Shown: in pieces, positions 9,095 to 18,581 of the stretch
Position numbering within the stretch: position 1 is the first letter of the stretch
How the letters are laid out: each line of letters begins with the position of its first letter
Assembly (NCBI RefSeq): GCF_023330665.1
Contig: NZ_CP097127.1
Coordinates: 1,798,001 to 1,862,000, forward strand
Length of the DNA: 64,000 nt
Source: Conexibacter sp. S30A1
GTDB lineage: Bacteria > Actinomycetota > Thermoleophilia > Solirubrobacterales > Solirubrobacteraceae
Direction: 5' to 3'
Notes under the pieces: model-generated
Seen by the model: only the letters and a program-made list of their open reading frames with translations
Database searches by the model: none
Told to the model about the DNA's origin: nothing
Made by a program: the position numbers and the translations under genes

Positions 9095-9150
9095 GTCGAG
9101 CAAATCTTTTTGATACTTACGACTAAGTGCTATAACTGCACAGATTTTCA
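9095..9150. promoter_or_regulatory. AT-rich divergent control region with inverted repeats
   Basis: This is a conspicuously AT-rich stretch between the ICL-like gene and the RamB-like gene. It holds ACTTA-CGAC-TAAGT (9115-9128), GTGC-N7-GCAC (9127-9141) and an outer AAATCT/AGATTT pair (9102-9107, 9142-9147). It is a likely promoter and autoregulatory site; binding is not demonstrated. Confidence 0.4.
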
Positions 9151-9151
9151 C

Positions 9152-10660
9152 ATGGTTTCCGACTCTCTCGACCCGGTCGTATTCGGCCAGCGCCTGCGCC
9201 ATCAGCGCAAGCGGGCCGGGCTCACGCTGGAGGCCCTTGGCAAGCTCGTGGGGAGCTCAGCTTCCTACCTCTCGCAGCTCGAGAACGGTCGCCGCGAGCC
9301 GCGCCTATCGACCGTCAACCAGCTGGCCGGCGCGCTCGCGTGCAAGCCGGCCGAGCTGCTGTCCGCGGCGGCGCCGAGTCGACGGGCCGAGCTGGAGGTC
9401 GCCTTCGCACGTATCCAGGACGACCCCCTCTACCAGTCGCTGCGCCTGCCGTATCTGAAACCATCGGCGCGCCTGGACGGCGCCGCGCTCGAGCACGTCG
9501 TCACGCTGTTCGGCCGCCTGCGCGATCTCACCGACGGGACCGCGCGCGCCAGCTCCGGGCACGACACGCCGCCCGGCGTTCTGGGCGCCCGCGCGGCCAA
9601 CGCCGCCATGCGCGACGAGATGCGCCGCCGCGACAACTACTTCGAGGAGATCGAGGCGATCGCCCAGGGTGCGCTCGAGGCGGTCGGTTACACCGGTCCC
9701 GCGGCCGTCTCCGAGCGCCACCTCACCGACGCTGCCGCCCATTTCGGCTTCAGGGTCGCGCGTGTCCAGGGACTGCCCGCCTCAACCAGGTCGATCACCG
9801 ACATTGCCAACCGTGTCCTCTACGTGCCGCAACGCAACGCGACCGGCGGCACGCGCACCTCACGGTCGGTAATCGCTCAGACGCTCGGGCACTTCGCCCT
9901 CGGCCACCGTGAGCCGACGGACTTTGCGACCTACGTGCGCCAGCGCGTCGAGGCCAACTACTTCGCCGGCGCGCTGCTCGCCCCCGAAGCCTCCGTGGTC
10001 GCCCTGATCGCCGAGGCCAAGCGCAACCACGACATCTCCGTCGCCGATCTGGGCGAGATGTTCTACATCTCCTACGAGATGGCGGCACACCGGCTGACGA
10101 ACCTGATCACCCGGCACTTCGGCATCCCCATCCACTTCCAGCGCTCCGACCACGAGGGTCGCCTCTGGAAGGCGTATGAGAACGACGGCGTTCTGCTGCC
10201 GGCAGATGTGGACGGCACGATCGAGGGCCAGCGTCTGTGCCGCTGGTGGAGCTCACGACAGGCGTTTGAGTCAGAGGACTCCTACGAGCTTCACTATCAG
10301 CGGACAGAGACCGTGGCCGGCAACTTCTGGTGCGTGACGCACATCGAGCTCGGGCGTGACCGCGGCGACGCGATCACGGTCGGGACCGTCGATGCGATGT
10401 CGCACTGGTTCCGTGGCTCAGACACGACCCGCAGGGCCACCTCCACCTGTCCGGACCCGGCCTGCTGCCGGCGCCCGCCCGATGACGCGGTCCAGCGTTG
10501 GGAAGGCAAGGCTTGGCCCTCGGCGCGCGATCACAGCGGCTTCGTCTCCGGCCTGCCGACCGACACGGTGGTCTTCAGCCCCTGCCCGGGCGTCGACCTG
10601 ATCGACGTCTACGCCTTCCTCGACCGGCAGACCGGCCTGGGCCGCGCGTCAGCTGGCTGA
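9152..10660 (+). CDS. RamB/PrpR-type (ScfR) transcriptional regulator
   Basis: A 502-residue protein with three parts. An XRE helix-turn-helix spans about residues 8-62 ([34 protein letters not shown]). A degenerate ImmA/IrrE-like domain is centred on [12 protein letters not shown] near 250, where the usual HExxH zinc motif is not intact. A C-terminal ScfR-type domain carries several Cys residues (CPDPACC). RamB and PrpR of actinobacteria have this architecture and control glyoxylate, acetate or methylcitrate genes. Its position beside ICL2, malate synthase and an ICL-like paralog fits exactly. The ATG at 9152 is preferred over an upstream extension because homology starts there. The 3' end overlaps ICL2 by 12 bp, tail to tail. 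Confidence 0.85.
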   Translation: MVSDSLDPVVFGQRLRHQRKRAGLTLEALGKLVGSSASYLSQLENGRREPRLSTVNQLAGALACKPAELLSAAAPSRRAELEVAFARIQDDPLYQSLRLPYLKPSARLDGAALEHVVTLFGRLRDLTDGTARASSGHDTPPGVLGARAANAAMRDEMRRRDNYFEEIEAIAQGALEAVGYTGPAAVSERHLTDAAAHFGFRVARVQGLPASTRSITDIANRVLYVPQRNATGGTRTSRSVIAQTLGHFALGHREPTDFATYVRQRVEANYFAGALLAPEASVVALIAEAKRNHDISVADLGEMFYISYEMAAHRLTNLITRHFGIPIHFQRSDHEGRLWKAYENDGVLLPADVDGTIEGQRLCRWWSSRQAFESEDSYELHYQRTETVAGNFWCVTHIELGRDRGDAITVGTVDAMSHWFRGSDTTRRATSTCPDPACCRRPPDDAVQRWEGKAWPSARDHSGFVSGLPTDTVVFSPCPGVDLIDVYAFLDRQTGLGRASAG

Positions 10661-12922
10661 GGCCAGGGCCGCGCGAGCGCCGATCAGCCTGCTCACAGCC
10701 TCGGGGTCGTCGAAGGCTGCGACCGTGGCCACATCGACGCCGGCGACGATGATCGCCCCGACCTCGTGGGAGACGGTCGTGTAGATGCCGAGCGCCTTCA
10801 TCCGTTCGCACTGGGCGGCGTTGTCGTCGGTGGGTGCGACGTAGTGCACGGAGCTTGCGTTGTAGCGGCGCAGCAGGTAGAGGTGGGTGAGGGTCTGCAG
10901 GCGCTTGCGGCGCAGCGTCTGGTCGAATGTGTTCTGGTCCCGGACCGAGAGGATGGTCTCACCTCGGCGGTCGCGGATCGGGGCGAAGACCACGTTTGCG
11001 AGCTTGATGTGCTCGCCGTCGAGCACCTCGAGCTCGAGCACGTCGGTCCCTTCGCGGCTGGGACGCAGGCGCACCTGCGGCGCCGTGCCAAGGTCGTTGG
11101 CCTGCGCCCAGGCCGCGAGCCAGTCCTCGAGCACCTGCTTCGGCAGCTCGGTGGCCTTGAGGTGCTGCACCTGGGTTGAGCCCTTGCCCATCGCCTTGGT
11201 GGTCGCCGTGCGCGCCGTGCAGGCTGCCAGCGCGGCGTCAAGCCGTGGCCCGCCGACATGGGTTTGCGGGGTGCGGTACGGGGACTCCAACAGGCGCAGG
11301 CGTCGCTGGACCTGGGCGAGCGCGAGCATGCCGTCGTGCTGCAGCGCGGTTGCGAACTCCTCCGCGGCGACACCGTCGATCTGGTGCCCGCCGTAGGTGA
11401 TGAAGTTGAACACGAACCCGCACTCGCCAAGCAGCCTCGGGAACTCGCGCATCTCCTCCTCCGACATGCCGGTCGAGTCCCAGTTGAACGACGGTGAGAG
11501 GTTGTAGGCGAGCATCTGCTGCGGAAACTGCGCGTGGATCGCCTGCGCGAACTCGCGCGCCTCGCCGATGTCGGCGCTGGCGGTCTCCATCCAGACCAGA
11601 TCGGCGTAGGGCGCCACCGCCAGCGACCGCCTGATCGCAAGCTCGAGCCCGCCACGGACCTGGTAGAAGCCCTCCGGGGTGCGCGCCAGCTCCGCGTCCC
11701 AGTAGAAGCCGATGCCGAGTTCACGGGCCTTCTGACGCACGGCCCAGAACGATGCGGACTTTGCAAAAGTTCTCCAGTTTCCAGGGCTGATTGGCAGATC
11801 GGCGCCGTCCTCCTCCAGCATCTGCAGAGTCGCCAGCGCAGCCTCACCGATCGTCATCAGGCCCGCGTCCGCCTCCCAGCGCTCGACCATCGCGTCGAGG
11901 ATGCGGTCGTAAGCCTCTTCCACACGCGGCTCCGGCTCACCGCTGACGGCAGCCGCAGCCTCCTCGGCGGCGCGGCGCAGGCCGGTGGAGCTGAGCCACG
12001 CCTGCGCCGCGGCGTACTCCTGCTCGCTGATCTCATAGAGCCTGAAGCCGTCAAAGGTCTCGTGTCCGGAGTCGTAGAAGACACGCATCAGCGCGAGCGT
12101 CGCGAGCTTGTAGGAGGGCACCCCGCGGGCGGTGGCGCCGAGGATGAACGGGTGGTCGCGCTCGTCGGCGCTTGAGTCCAGCAGGTTTGCGGCCTCCGCA
12201 TCGGTGCGCGCGACGATGATCCCGGGCACACCCATGACGTCGAGCTGGAAGCGGGCGGCGCTCAGGCGCTTGATCTGCTCGTCCACACCGACCAGCACCT
12301 TGCCGCCCTGGTGGCCGCACTTCTTGGTTCCGGGACGCTGATCCTCAATGTGATAGCCGGTCACGCCGGCCTCCACAAAGCGCCTGATCAGGTTGCGCAC
12401 ATGCGCGTCGCCGCCGTGACCGGTGTCGGCGTCGGCGATGATGAACGGCCGGTAGTCGATCGGCGCGGGGGCTGCCGCGAGCTGGGCGGCGGTCATGCGC
12501 GAGCGCATGTAGGTCTGGTTGCGGTCCGCGGTGAGCAGCGCACGCACGATCGCCGCCGCCTCCTCTGGCACCTGCGAGAGCGGGTAGCTTGCAAGGTCCG
12601 CGCCCGGATCCTCGCTGGTTGAGCCCTTGGCTGATGTCGCCCAGCCACCGAGGTAGATCCCCTCGATCCCCATCCGCTTGATCGTCACCGCCTGGCTCGG
12701 CGAGTAAGGGCCGAAGGTGGTGATCGCCAGACGCTGGGCAAAGAGCTCGCGCAGACGCTCATAGAAGGCTTGCGCGTTCTCGCGCGCAACCGTGTGGTCT
12801 GAGGCGATCGTGCCGCGCTGCTCGGCCACCTGCCGTGGCGAGTAAAGCCGGGTGGTGTTGGTGAAACGCGCGGAGTCCATGAACTGCTTGGCTGCGGCGA
12901 GGTTCTGGTCAAAGGTGGTCAT
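10649..12922 (-). CDS. aceA: Isocitrate lyase, large ICL2 type
   Basis: A 757-residue protein, matching the roughly 760 of mycobacterial AceA2/ICL2 rather than the roughly 430 of ICL1. It cleaves isocitrate to glyoxylate and succinate. Catalytic motifs are intact: [10 protein letters not shown] (162-171), HIEDQ, KKCGH (200-204) with the active Cys, IVARTDAEA, and [12 protein letters not shown]. The extra C-terminal region (about 590-757) corresponds to the ICL2 domain that in Mycobacterium binds acetyl-CoA or propionyl-CoA and activates the enzyme. It follows malate synthase by 24 bp on the same strand, so both shunt enzymes share a transcript. Confidence 0.93.
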   Translation of the reverse strand: MTTFDQNLAAAKQFMDSARFTNTTRLYSPRQVAEQRGTIASDHTVARENAQAFYERLRELFAQRLAITTFGPYSPSQAVTIKRMGIEGIYLGGWATSAKGSTSEDPGADLASYPLSQVPEEAAAIVRALLTADRNQTYMRSRMTAAQLAAAPAPIDYRPFIIADADTGHGGDAHVRNLIRRFVEAGVTGYHIEDQRPGTKKCGHQGGKVLVGVDEQIKRLSAARFQLDVMGVPGIIVARTDAEAANLLDSSADERDHPFILGATARGVPSYKLATLALMRVFYDSGHETFDGFRLYEISEQEYAAAQAWLSSTGLRRAAEEAAAAVSGEPEPRVEEAYDRILDAMVERWEADAGLMTIGEAALATLQMLEEDGADLPISPGNWRTFAKSASFWAVRQKARELGIGFYWDAELARTPEGFYQVRGGLELAIRRSLAVAPYADLVWMETASADIGEAREFAQAIHAQFPQQMLAYNLSPSFNWDSTGMSEEEMREFPRLLGECGFVFNFITYGGHQIDGVAAEEFATALQHDGMLALAQVQRRLRLLESPYRTPQTHVGGPRLDAALAACTARTATTKAMGKGSTQVQHLKATELPKQVLEDWLAAWAQANDLGTAPQVRLRPSREGTDVLELEVLDGEHIKLANVVFAPIRDRRGETILSVRDQNTFDQTLRRKRLQTLTHLYLLRRYNASSVHYVAPTDDNAAQCERMKALGIYTTVSHEVGAIIVAGVDVATVAAFDDPEAVSRLIGARAALASAS

Positions 12923-12946
12923 CTGTGTGCCTATCTCGCGGTTCTC

Positions 12947-14926
12947 TCAAAGGTTGGTGTCAAGGTCGGGGTTATGGGTGATGCGCGTGCCATCACGGGC
13001 GAAGCTGTCCAGGTAGTCACGGATCCGCGTCTGGGCGGTCGCGAGGTCCGGTACGTCCAGGGCGAGGTTGAGCAGGTCGATGTACCAGGGCGCCTTGACC
13101 GGCTCGAGCACGTAGGCAGCGACGATTGCACGGGCGATCGGCAGCGTCGTCTGCTTTGAGTCCTCGTGCACATCCTGGCCACTGGCCAAAAGCAGCTTCT
13201 GGTACTCCTCCTCAAGCAGCGCCACAAACAGCTCACGCGTGAACACCTCGCCGGCACGCACACCGCTTGACGGGTCATCGGCGCTCATCGCAGCCGACTT
13301 GTGCAGCCACTCCCACAGCACCGACAGACGGATCTCGCCGGTCGCGGCGTCCTCCATCAGATAAAGCACGTCATCGTCACCGAAGAAGTCGGCGGGCTTG
13401 AGCGCCGCCGCCTGATAGCCGCGACCAAACGCGTTGCCGTACTGCAGAGCGACGCTGATCAGGTCCCTTGCGCCACGCACCGTGCGCGGCCCGTCCTCCA
13501 AAAGCCTCAGCGCCTGCGCATCCTCAGCGCTGTAGGTGAGCGGCGCAAACTGCCGCCCCAACTGGTTATCGCGCCCCGCCTGCGCCCACACCGGCCGCAC
13601 GATGTGAACCATCTTCCAGTGCGCAACCCACTTGCCTGAGGCGCCCTCACGCTCCTCGCGCCTGGCACCCGCAAGCGCCTTCTCCATCGCCGCCCTCACC
13701 CCGGCCGCGCTGCCGACCGGGATGTTCGGCTCCATACCACCCTGCCACAGCGCAAAGTTGCCGTTGCGGTCGGGCGTGTTCACCGCCCGGCGCACCCGGT
13801 CCTCGTAGGCGCGCATGTAGCCGTAGGTCATGGTGACCTGGTCGATGTTCGGGTTCACAAACCCCTCATCCCACGCGTAGGCGTCAGAGAGCGAGTTGAT
13901 GTAGTCCCAGCGCCCGGTGTTGAAGCCGACGAAGTGACACCCCAGCGCGGCGCGGATCTCCATCAGCTGAAAGCACGCCTCGACCTGCTCGACAAGCACA
14001 TAACACAGGATCGACCCGGCCGCCAAACCCAGATGCTCCTCGAGTGAGTCCAGCAAAAGCCCCCAGTAGGCGGCCTCCGCGGCGGTCTGGATCTTCGGCA
14101 GATACAACACCAGCGAACGCCCCTGCGCCCGCAGCGCCGCCTGGTTGCCGACCACATACAAAACCAGGTCGGCGATCGACGCTGAGAACCCACGCCCGTC
14201 CGCGTGCGCGAGGTGACGGTCATCCAGATGCAGCCCACGCACCCGAAAGATCCGGGTGGTGAACGACAGCTGCTTTTGCCAATCGTCGATGATCTCCCGG
14301 CCCAGAAAGCCCTTCGCCCAAGCGTTCATCTCCCCCGCGACCTGCTCGGCCACCGACAGAAACAGTCGATCGCCGCCCGTCATCAGCTTCAGGTTGCGCT
14401 GCGCGTCAAGCGCCATCGTCTGCACCTGGCCAAGCGCGTCCTCGCCATCGAACATCCAACCATCAGCACCCGACAAAAGCGCGTAGGCCACGTTGCGCAA
14501 ACCCTCCGCGATCCCCGCCCGTGGCCTGGTCGCAGGACCCGTGCCCTGGATCCACTGCCGACGCAGATCATCCGGGATCCGCGCACCCACAAAATCCCCG
14601 GCCCGTGCCTGCGCCACCGTGATCCCGGTCCCCTCGATCAACCCGTCCCCAGGCAGAAACCCGATCGCCCGCCGCTCACGCGCACGCCCGGCCCGACGCG
14701 CCATCCGCGCAGCCATCAGCTCGCCACGACGCGCGTCAAAACCGCTCAGCGCCTCAAGCGCCTCCAGCACCTCGGGCGTGTAGAGGTCCCGGTAGCGCTC
14801 ACGCGCCTGCCGCGAAACCGCGATCGCCCGACCCTTGACCGTCGCCCCTCGCGCGCGCAGGTCAGCCACGGCCACGCGCTCCCGACGAGCCCGCCGCCGC
14901 GACGCACCCGGTCCCAGGCCAGGCAA
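12947..14926 (-). CDS. aceB: Malate synthase, long variant
   Basis: A protein of up to 659 residues related to malate synthase A, which condenses glyoxylate with acetyl-CoA. Recognisable segments are SGADGWMFDGEDALGQVQTM, SLVLYLPKIQTAAEA, VEQVEACFQLMEIRAAL and GFNTGRWDYINSLSDA. It is about 100 residues longer than typical MSA (roughly 530-550), with extra sequence at both ends. The start is uncertain: TTG at 14926 gives the longest frame, and a GTG a few codons in is an alternative. It is first in the operon with ICL2. A nested palindrome just upstream is the probable control site. Confidence 0.88.
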   Translation of the reverse strand: MPGLGPGASRRRARRERVAVADLRARGATVKGRAIAVSRQARERYRDLYTPEVLEALEALSGFDARRGELMAARMARRAGRARERRAIGFLPGDGLIEGTGITVAQARAGDFVGARIPDDLRRQWIQGTGPATRPRAGIAEGLRNVAYALLSGADGWMFDGEDALGQVQTMALDAQRNLKLMTGGDRLFLSVAEQVAGEMNAWAKGFLGREIIDDWQKQLSFTTRIFRVRGLHLDDRHLAHADGRGFSASIADLVLYVVGNQAALRAQGRSLVLYLPKIQTAAEAAYWGLLLDSLEEHLGLAAGSILCYVLVEQVEACFQLMEIRAALGCHFVGFNTGRWDYINSLSDAYAWDEGFVNPNIDQVTMTYGYMRAYEDRVRRAVNTPDRNGNFALWQGGMEPNIPVGSAAGVRAAMEKALAGARREEREGASGKWVAHWKMVHIVRPVWAQAGRDNQLGRQFAPLTYSAEDAQALRLLEDGPRTVRGARDLISVALQYGNAFGRGYQAAALKPADFFGDDDVLYLMEDAATGEIRLSVLWEWLHKSAAMSADDPSSGVRAGEVFTRELFVALLEEEYQKLLLASGQDVHEDSKQTTLPIARAIVAAYVLEPVKAPWYIDLLNLALDVPDLATAQTRIRDYLDSFARDGTRITHNPDLDTNL

Positions 14927-14965
14927 AGGGTTTCCGGCTTACGAACATAACTGCCATGTTGCGCA

Positions 14966-15020
14966 GGTCTTTGACCATTTGTCCAGGAAACTTTGAGAAA
15001 GTTTCTCTCCTATGGACAAA
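14966..15020. promoter_or_regulatory. Nested palindromic operator upstream of malate synthase/ICL2
   Basis: GAAACTTT-GAG-AAAGTTTC (14987-15005) is a perfect 8-bp inverted repeat. It is flanked by TTTGTCCA (14978-14985) and TGGACAAA (15013-15020), a second perfect pair. GGTC-TTT-GACC (14966-14976) lies alongside. The AAACTTTG arms resemble the AACTTTGCAAA box described for RamB in Corynebacterium. It lies 40-95 bp upstream of malate synthase and is the best candidate site for the nearby RamB-like protein. Confidence 0.65.
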
Positions 15021-15194
15021 AGTGGCGATCTTCGGACCGAATGCGGAGCTTCAGCGGTGCCGCCGGCGACTGCACCGCATGTGTCCCAGGCCGACCGACG
15101 AGCGCACTGAGACAGAGAGCGCGACCAGCCGCCAGGCCGATCGCGCTCTCACCGAGTCCTCCCTCTCCCCTCAAAGCGCGAAGACCGCGCAAAG

Positions 15195-15803
15195 CTAGCG
15201 CAAGTCTTCGCCCTCGGGAAGGCCGTGGGCGCGACGCCAATCATCTGCTAACAGAGCCCAGCGCTCGTGGTCACGCCAACGGCCGTTGATCTTCAGGTAA
15301 CGCGGCGAGAAACCCTCCCGCTTGAAGCCGGCCCGCATCGCCAGCGCCCGTGAGGCCTCGTTGGCGGGCTGGATGTTGGCCTCCAGCCGGTGCAGCTCGA
15401 GCTCGACGAACGCGACATGCAAGAGCAGTTCGATCGCCTCGCTCATGTAACCCTGGCCGGCGTAATGCTCGCCAACCGCATAGCCCAGGTAGGCGCTCTG
15501 CAGCGAGCCGCGCGTGATCTGGGAGATGTTGAAGAAGCCGAGAATCCGGTCATCGCTGCGACGGCACACAAGCCGCGCCTCGAAGTCGGGCCGGTTGCAG
15601 TCCTGCAGGTAGGCGAGGAACCGTGCCGAGTCCGTCGGTGCGCTCGCCCACTGGCGGTGGAAGCTGCGGCTTGAGCGCATCAGCGAGACGAACTCCTGCT
15701 CGTCAGCGGCACGCGGCACGCGCAGGTACACGCGCCCCGCCGAGGGGTTGTCATCCTGCTCACGCGGAGGCTCGCTCCCGGCGCGACGCCACAACCTGAC
15801 CAT
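15195..15803 (-). CDS. GNAT N-acetyltransferase (RimJ/RimL type)
   Basis: A 202-residue protein with the GNAT fold. Beta strands lead to GYAVGEHYAGQGYMSEAIELLLHVAF, which contains the Q/RxxGxG/A acetyl-CoA loop. EANIQPANEASRALAMRAGF and then REGFSPRYLKINGRWRDHERWALL follow, typical of RimJ/RimL and spermidine-type transferases. Its ATG overlaps the holB stop (ATGA), so it is translated with the clamp-loader gene. The acceptor could be a ribosomal protein N-terminus or a small amine. The sequence does not decide. Confidence 0.85.
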   Translation of the reverse strand: MVRLWRRAGSEPPREQDDNPSAGRVYLRVPRAADEQEFVSLMRSSRSFHRQWASAPTDSARFLAYLQDCNRPDFEARLVCRRSDDRILGFFNISQITRGSLQSAYLGYAVGEHYAGQGYMSEAIELLLHVAFVELELHRLEANIQPANEASRALAMRAGFKREGFSPRYLKINGRWRDHERWALLADDWRRAHGLPEGEDLR

Positions 15804-16921
15804 CAGCCTGCGAGCGTCCGCGCAAGCCGGGTTGACAGGGCCTCCAGCGCAAGATCCTCACTGACGTTGCGCCGCAGCCGTTGGCGGGTGTCCTCAACGA
15901 GATCCACGGCGCGCGCCAGCGCCTGCAGATCCGCCCCACGGCGGGCGCGGCTGTCGGCCTCGAGCTCCGTGCTCCGGTCGCAGTTTCGCACGAGCTCACC
16001 GGCACCGCAGGACAGCGCCATCAGGTCCAGAAACCAGCTCTCAACCACGTCCAGAGCGAGCTCGAGCGCCGCGGTCTCAACGCGCCGGCGCACGCGCCGC
16101 ACGCGCTCGTCCCACTCGGTCCGTACGCGCTTTCGCTCACGACTCGGCAGCAGCTCGAGCTCCTGCCCGGCGCGGACCTCGAGTCCCACCCGCGCGCGCT
16201 CGCCGCGGGCGCGCACACTCTCAAGCAGCGCCTCGCACAGCAAACCCGCAGGCACCCCGACGAGCGCTGAGCGGGCCAGCGCCTGCGCACGCTCACGCAG
16301 CGCTAGGCCCTGCTCACCGACGAGCTCACGCGCGCGGTTCCCGTCGCCCAGACACAGCCTTGCGGCGGCCTCTGCCGTCGGGCGCTCCGTCCCCTGCGCC
16401 CGCAGCGCGGCGGCGAGCTCGGGGACGCTCGGCGCATCGAAGCGCACCGGCTGGCAGCGCGAGCGGACGGTGTCGAGCACATCGGCGAGCCGCTCGGTGA
16501 TCAGGATGATGTGCACGAACGCCGCCGGCTCCTCGAGCGTCTTCAGCAGCCGGTTGGCCGCCTCAGCCCCGAGCTGCTCTGCCGACTCGATCACGAACAC
16601 GCGCCGTGCCGACTCAAACGGCGTCCTCGTCGCCGCAGCCACGACCGCCGCGTCGACATCTGAGACCAGAATCTCGTGCGCGCCGCTCGGCGTCACCCAC
16701 GTGAGATCCGGGTGTACCCCGGCCAGCGCGCGCGCTTGCGCGCTGGCCGGATCGACCGCGCCGTGCGCCAGCAGCCGCGCGGCAAACTCGCGCGCGACCG
16801 CTCGCTTGCCGGCGCCGCCCGGGCCGTGAAAGAGGTAGGCGTGCGACGGCGACCCGCCGGGCTCGAGCGCCGGACCGAGAATCGCCGCGACACCAGGCTG
16901 TCGTTCGAGCAGCTGCGCCAT
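15803..16921 (-). CDS. holB: DNA polymerase III delta' subunit
   Basis: A 372-residue clamp-loader AAA+ protein. The Walker A is HGPGGAGKR (32-40), with Arg where most P-loops have Ser/Thr, so ATP hydrolysis may be absent as in other delta' subunits. LLKTLEEP (125-132) and the SRC motif (154-156) are the delta'/gamma signatures. The C-terminal half is a helical collar domain. It overlaps the acetyltransferase downstream and is divergent from tmk with only 27 bp between starts. The tmk-holB neighbourhood is widespread in bacteria, though usually co-directional. Confidence 0.88.
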   Translation of the reverse strand: MAQLLERQPGVAAILGPALEPGGSPSHAYLFHGPGGAGKRAVAREFAARLLAHGAVDPASAQARALAGVHPDLTWVTPSGAHEILVSDVDAAVVAAATRTPFESARRVFVIESAEQLGAEAANRLLKTLEEPAAFVHIILITERLADVLDTVRSRCQPVRFDAPSVPELAAALRAQGTERPTAEAAARLCLGDGNRARELVGEQGLALRERAQALARSALVGVPAGLLCEALLESVRARGERARVGLEVRAGQELELLPSRERKRVRTEWDERVRRVRRRVETAALELALDVVESWFLDLMALSCGAGELVRNCDRSTELEADSRARRGADLQALARAVDLVEDTRQRLRRNVSEDLALEALSTRLARTLAG

Positions 16922-16927
16922 GCTCGG

Positions 16928-16937
16928 ATCGTAAGCT
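16928..16937. promoter_or_regulatory. Overlapping divergent -10 elements of holB and tmk
   Basis: On the minus strand TACGAT (complement of 16928-16933) lies six bases before the holB ATG, as at pobA. On the plus strand TAAGCT (16932-16937) lies eleven bases before the tmk ATG. The two hexamers share two bases. No clear -35 was found for either gene, and any -35 would fall in the other gene's coding region. Confidence 0.4.
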
Positions 16938-16948
16938 ACCTCCTACAC

Positions 16949-17572
16949 ATGAGCGAGCGCGGCAGGCTGATCACGATCGAGGGCCTGGACGGCACTGGCA
17001 AGAGCACGCTCGCCGACGCCTTGGCAGCGGCGCTTGCGGCGCGCGGGCGCCCCGTCCGGCTGCTGCGCGAGCCGGGCGGCGTGCAAACCGCGGAGGCGAT
17101 CAGAGCGCTGGTCAAGGATCCGGCGCTGAACGTCGGCGCCCGCACCGAGGCGCTGCTGTATGCGGCCGCGCGCGCGCAGCTGGTCCAGGAGGCGCTCGAG
17201 CCGACGCTGGCCACCGGCCGGTGGGTGCTGCTCGACCGTTTTGTGGACTCCTCGCTGGCCTACCAGGGCGCCGGCCGCGGCCTCGGCGTCGAGGCGGTGC
17301 GCGCGCTCAACCTGTTTGCCACCGGCGGCCTCACGGCGGACCGCACCCTGCTGCTCGCGCTCGACCCGGCATCCGCGCAAGCGCGCGCGGATGCCCGGGG
17401 ACAGGCGCCCGACCGACTCGAACAGGCGGGCGCCGGCTTCTTTGCGCAGGTCGCCGAGGCCTACCTGCAGCTCGCCGCCGCAGAGCCGGGACGGTTTCGC
17501 GTGCTCGACGCCGGGCGCGGGCGCGAGCAGGTGCTGGCTCAGGCGCTCGCGGCGCTGTCAGATCTGCTGTAG
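16949..17572 (+). CDS. tmk: Thymidylate kinase
   Basis: A 207-residue P-loop kinase that phosphorylates dTMP to dTDP. The Walker A is GLDGTGKST (12-20). A DRF motif with SSLAYQGAGRGLG follows near residue 95, and a lid-like region with ARADARGQAPDRLE comes after. The frame is open well upstream, but family homology and the short divergent gap place the start at 16949. The 3' end overlaps galE by 34 bp, tail to tail. Confidence 0.93.
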   Translation: MSERGRLITIEGLDGTGKSTLADALAAALAARGRPVRLLREPGGVQTAEAIRALVKDPALNVGARTEALLYAAARAQLVQEALEPTLATGRWVLLDRFVDSSLAYQGAGRGLGVEAVRALNLFATGGLTADRTLLLALDPASAQARADARGQAPDRLEQAGAGFFAQVAEAYLQLAAAEPGRFRVLDAGRGREQVLAQALAALSDLL

Positions 17573-18540
17573 CCGTGCGGGTGGGCCTGCGCGAAGGCCC
17601 AGGCGTCGGCGATCATCGTCTCAAGCTCCGGCTTCTGTGCCACCCAGCCGAGTGCCGCGCGGATCCTGTCGGAGGCGGCGACCAACCTGGGCGGGTCGCC
17701 GGGGCGACGCGGCGCCTCGCGCGCCGGAATCGGCTCGCCGGTCACGCGGCGGGCCACCTCGATCACCTCCCGCACCGAGAAGCCGTTGCCGTTGCCGAGG
17801 TTGAGGATCAGGTGCTCGCCAGCGCGTGCGTGCTCAAGCGCGAGCAGGTGCGCAGCCGCCAGGTCGTCGATGTGGATGTAGTCACGCACGGCGGTCCCGT
17901 CATCTGTCGGGTAGTCAGTGCCGAAGATCTGGACGCTGGCGCTCGCGCCCAGAGCAACCTTCAGGATGTTGGGGATCAGGTGGGTCTCGGGCTCGTGGTC
18001 CTCGCCGGCCTCGCCGTGGGCACCGGCGACGTTGAAGTAGCGCAGGCTGACGGCGGCGAGCTGGTGGGCGGCACAGAAGTCGCCGATCAGGTGATCGGCG
18101 GCCAGCTTGGAGGCACCGTAGGCGTTCTGCGGACGCGGTGGCGCGGTCTCGGCGATCGGCACCTCGTCGGGCTGGCCGTAGACAGCGCAGGTGGAGCTGA
18201 ACACGAGCCTCGGCACACCCCCAGCGACCATCGCCTCGAGCAGGTTCAGGGTGCCTGCGACGTTGGTGCGGTAGTAGCGGCCAGGGTGCTCGACCGATTC
18301 GCCGACGAGCGCCAGGGCGGCGAAGTGCAACACACCGCCAAAGCCACCGCCGTCGAGAGCGCGGCGTGGATCCTCGGGGTTGCGCAGGTCGCCGAGGATC
18401 AGCTGGGCCTGGCGCGGAACGGCCTCGCGGTGACCGCGCTCGAGGTTGTCAAAGACCACCACCTCGTGGCCTGTCTCGATCAGCAGACGGGCCACGATCG
18501 AGCCTATGTAACCGGCGCCGCCGGTGACTAGCAGCTTCAT
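17539..18540 (-). CDS. galE: UDP-glucose 4-epimerase
   Basis: A 333-residue extended SDR. The NAD-binding GGAGYIGS is at 7-14, the catalytic Tyr/Lys pair is YGASK (141-145), and Ser/Thr of the triad lies in FSSTCAVYG (115-122). It interconverts UDP-glucose and UDP-galactose, feeding cell-surface glycans. A large N-terminal open frame (to 19506) is antisense to the neighbour and is discarded. The ATG at 18540 begins directly at the Rossmann fold. It is divergent from the coiled-coil gene with about 40 bp between starts. Confidence 0.93.
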   Translation of the reverse strand: MKLLVTGGAGYIGSIVARLLIETGHEVVVFDNLERGHREAVPRQAQLILGDLRNPEDPRRALDGGGFGGVLHFAALALVGESVEHPGRYYRTNVAGTLNLLEAMVAGGVPRLVFSSTCAVYGQPDEVPIAETAPPRPQNAYGASKLAADHLIGDFCAAHQLAAVSLRYFNVAGAHGEAGEDHEPETHLIPNILKVALGASASVQIFGTDYPTDDGTAVRDYIHIDDLAAAHLLALEHARAGEHLILNLGNGNGFSVREVIEVARRVTGEPIPAREAPRRPGDPPRLVAASDRIRAALGWVAQKPELETMIADAWAFAQAHPHGYSRSDSAASA

Positions 18541-18581
18541 TTCGTGCCGGAGCTTTGCATATCCATACAATTGCCGGTGCC

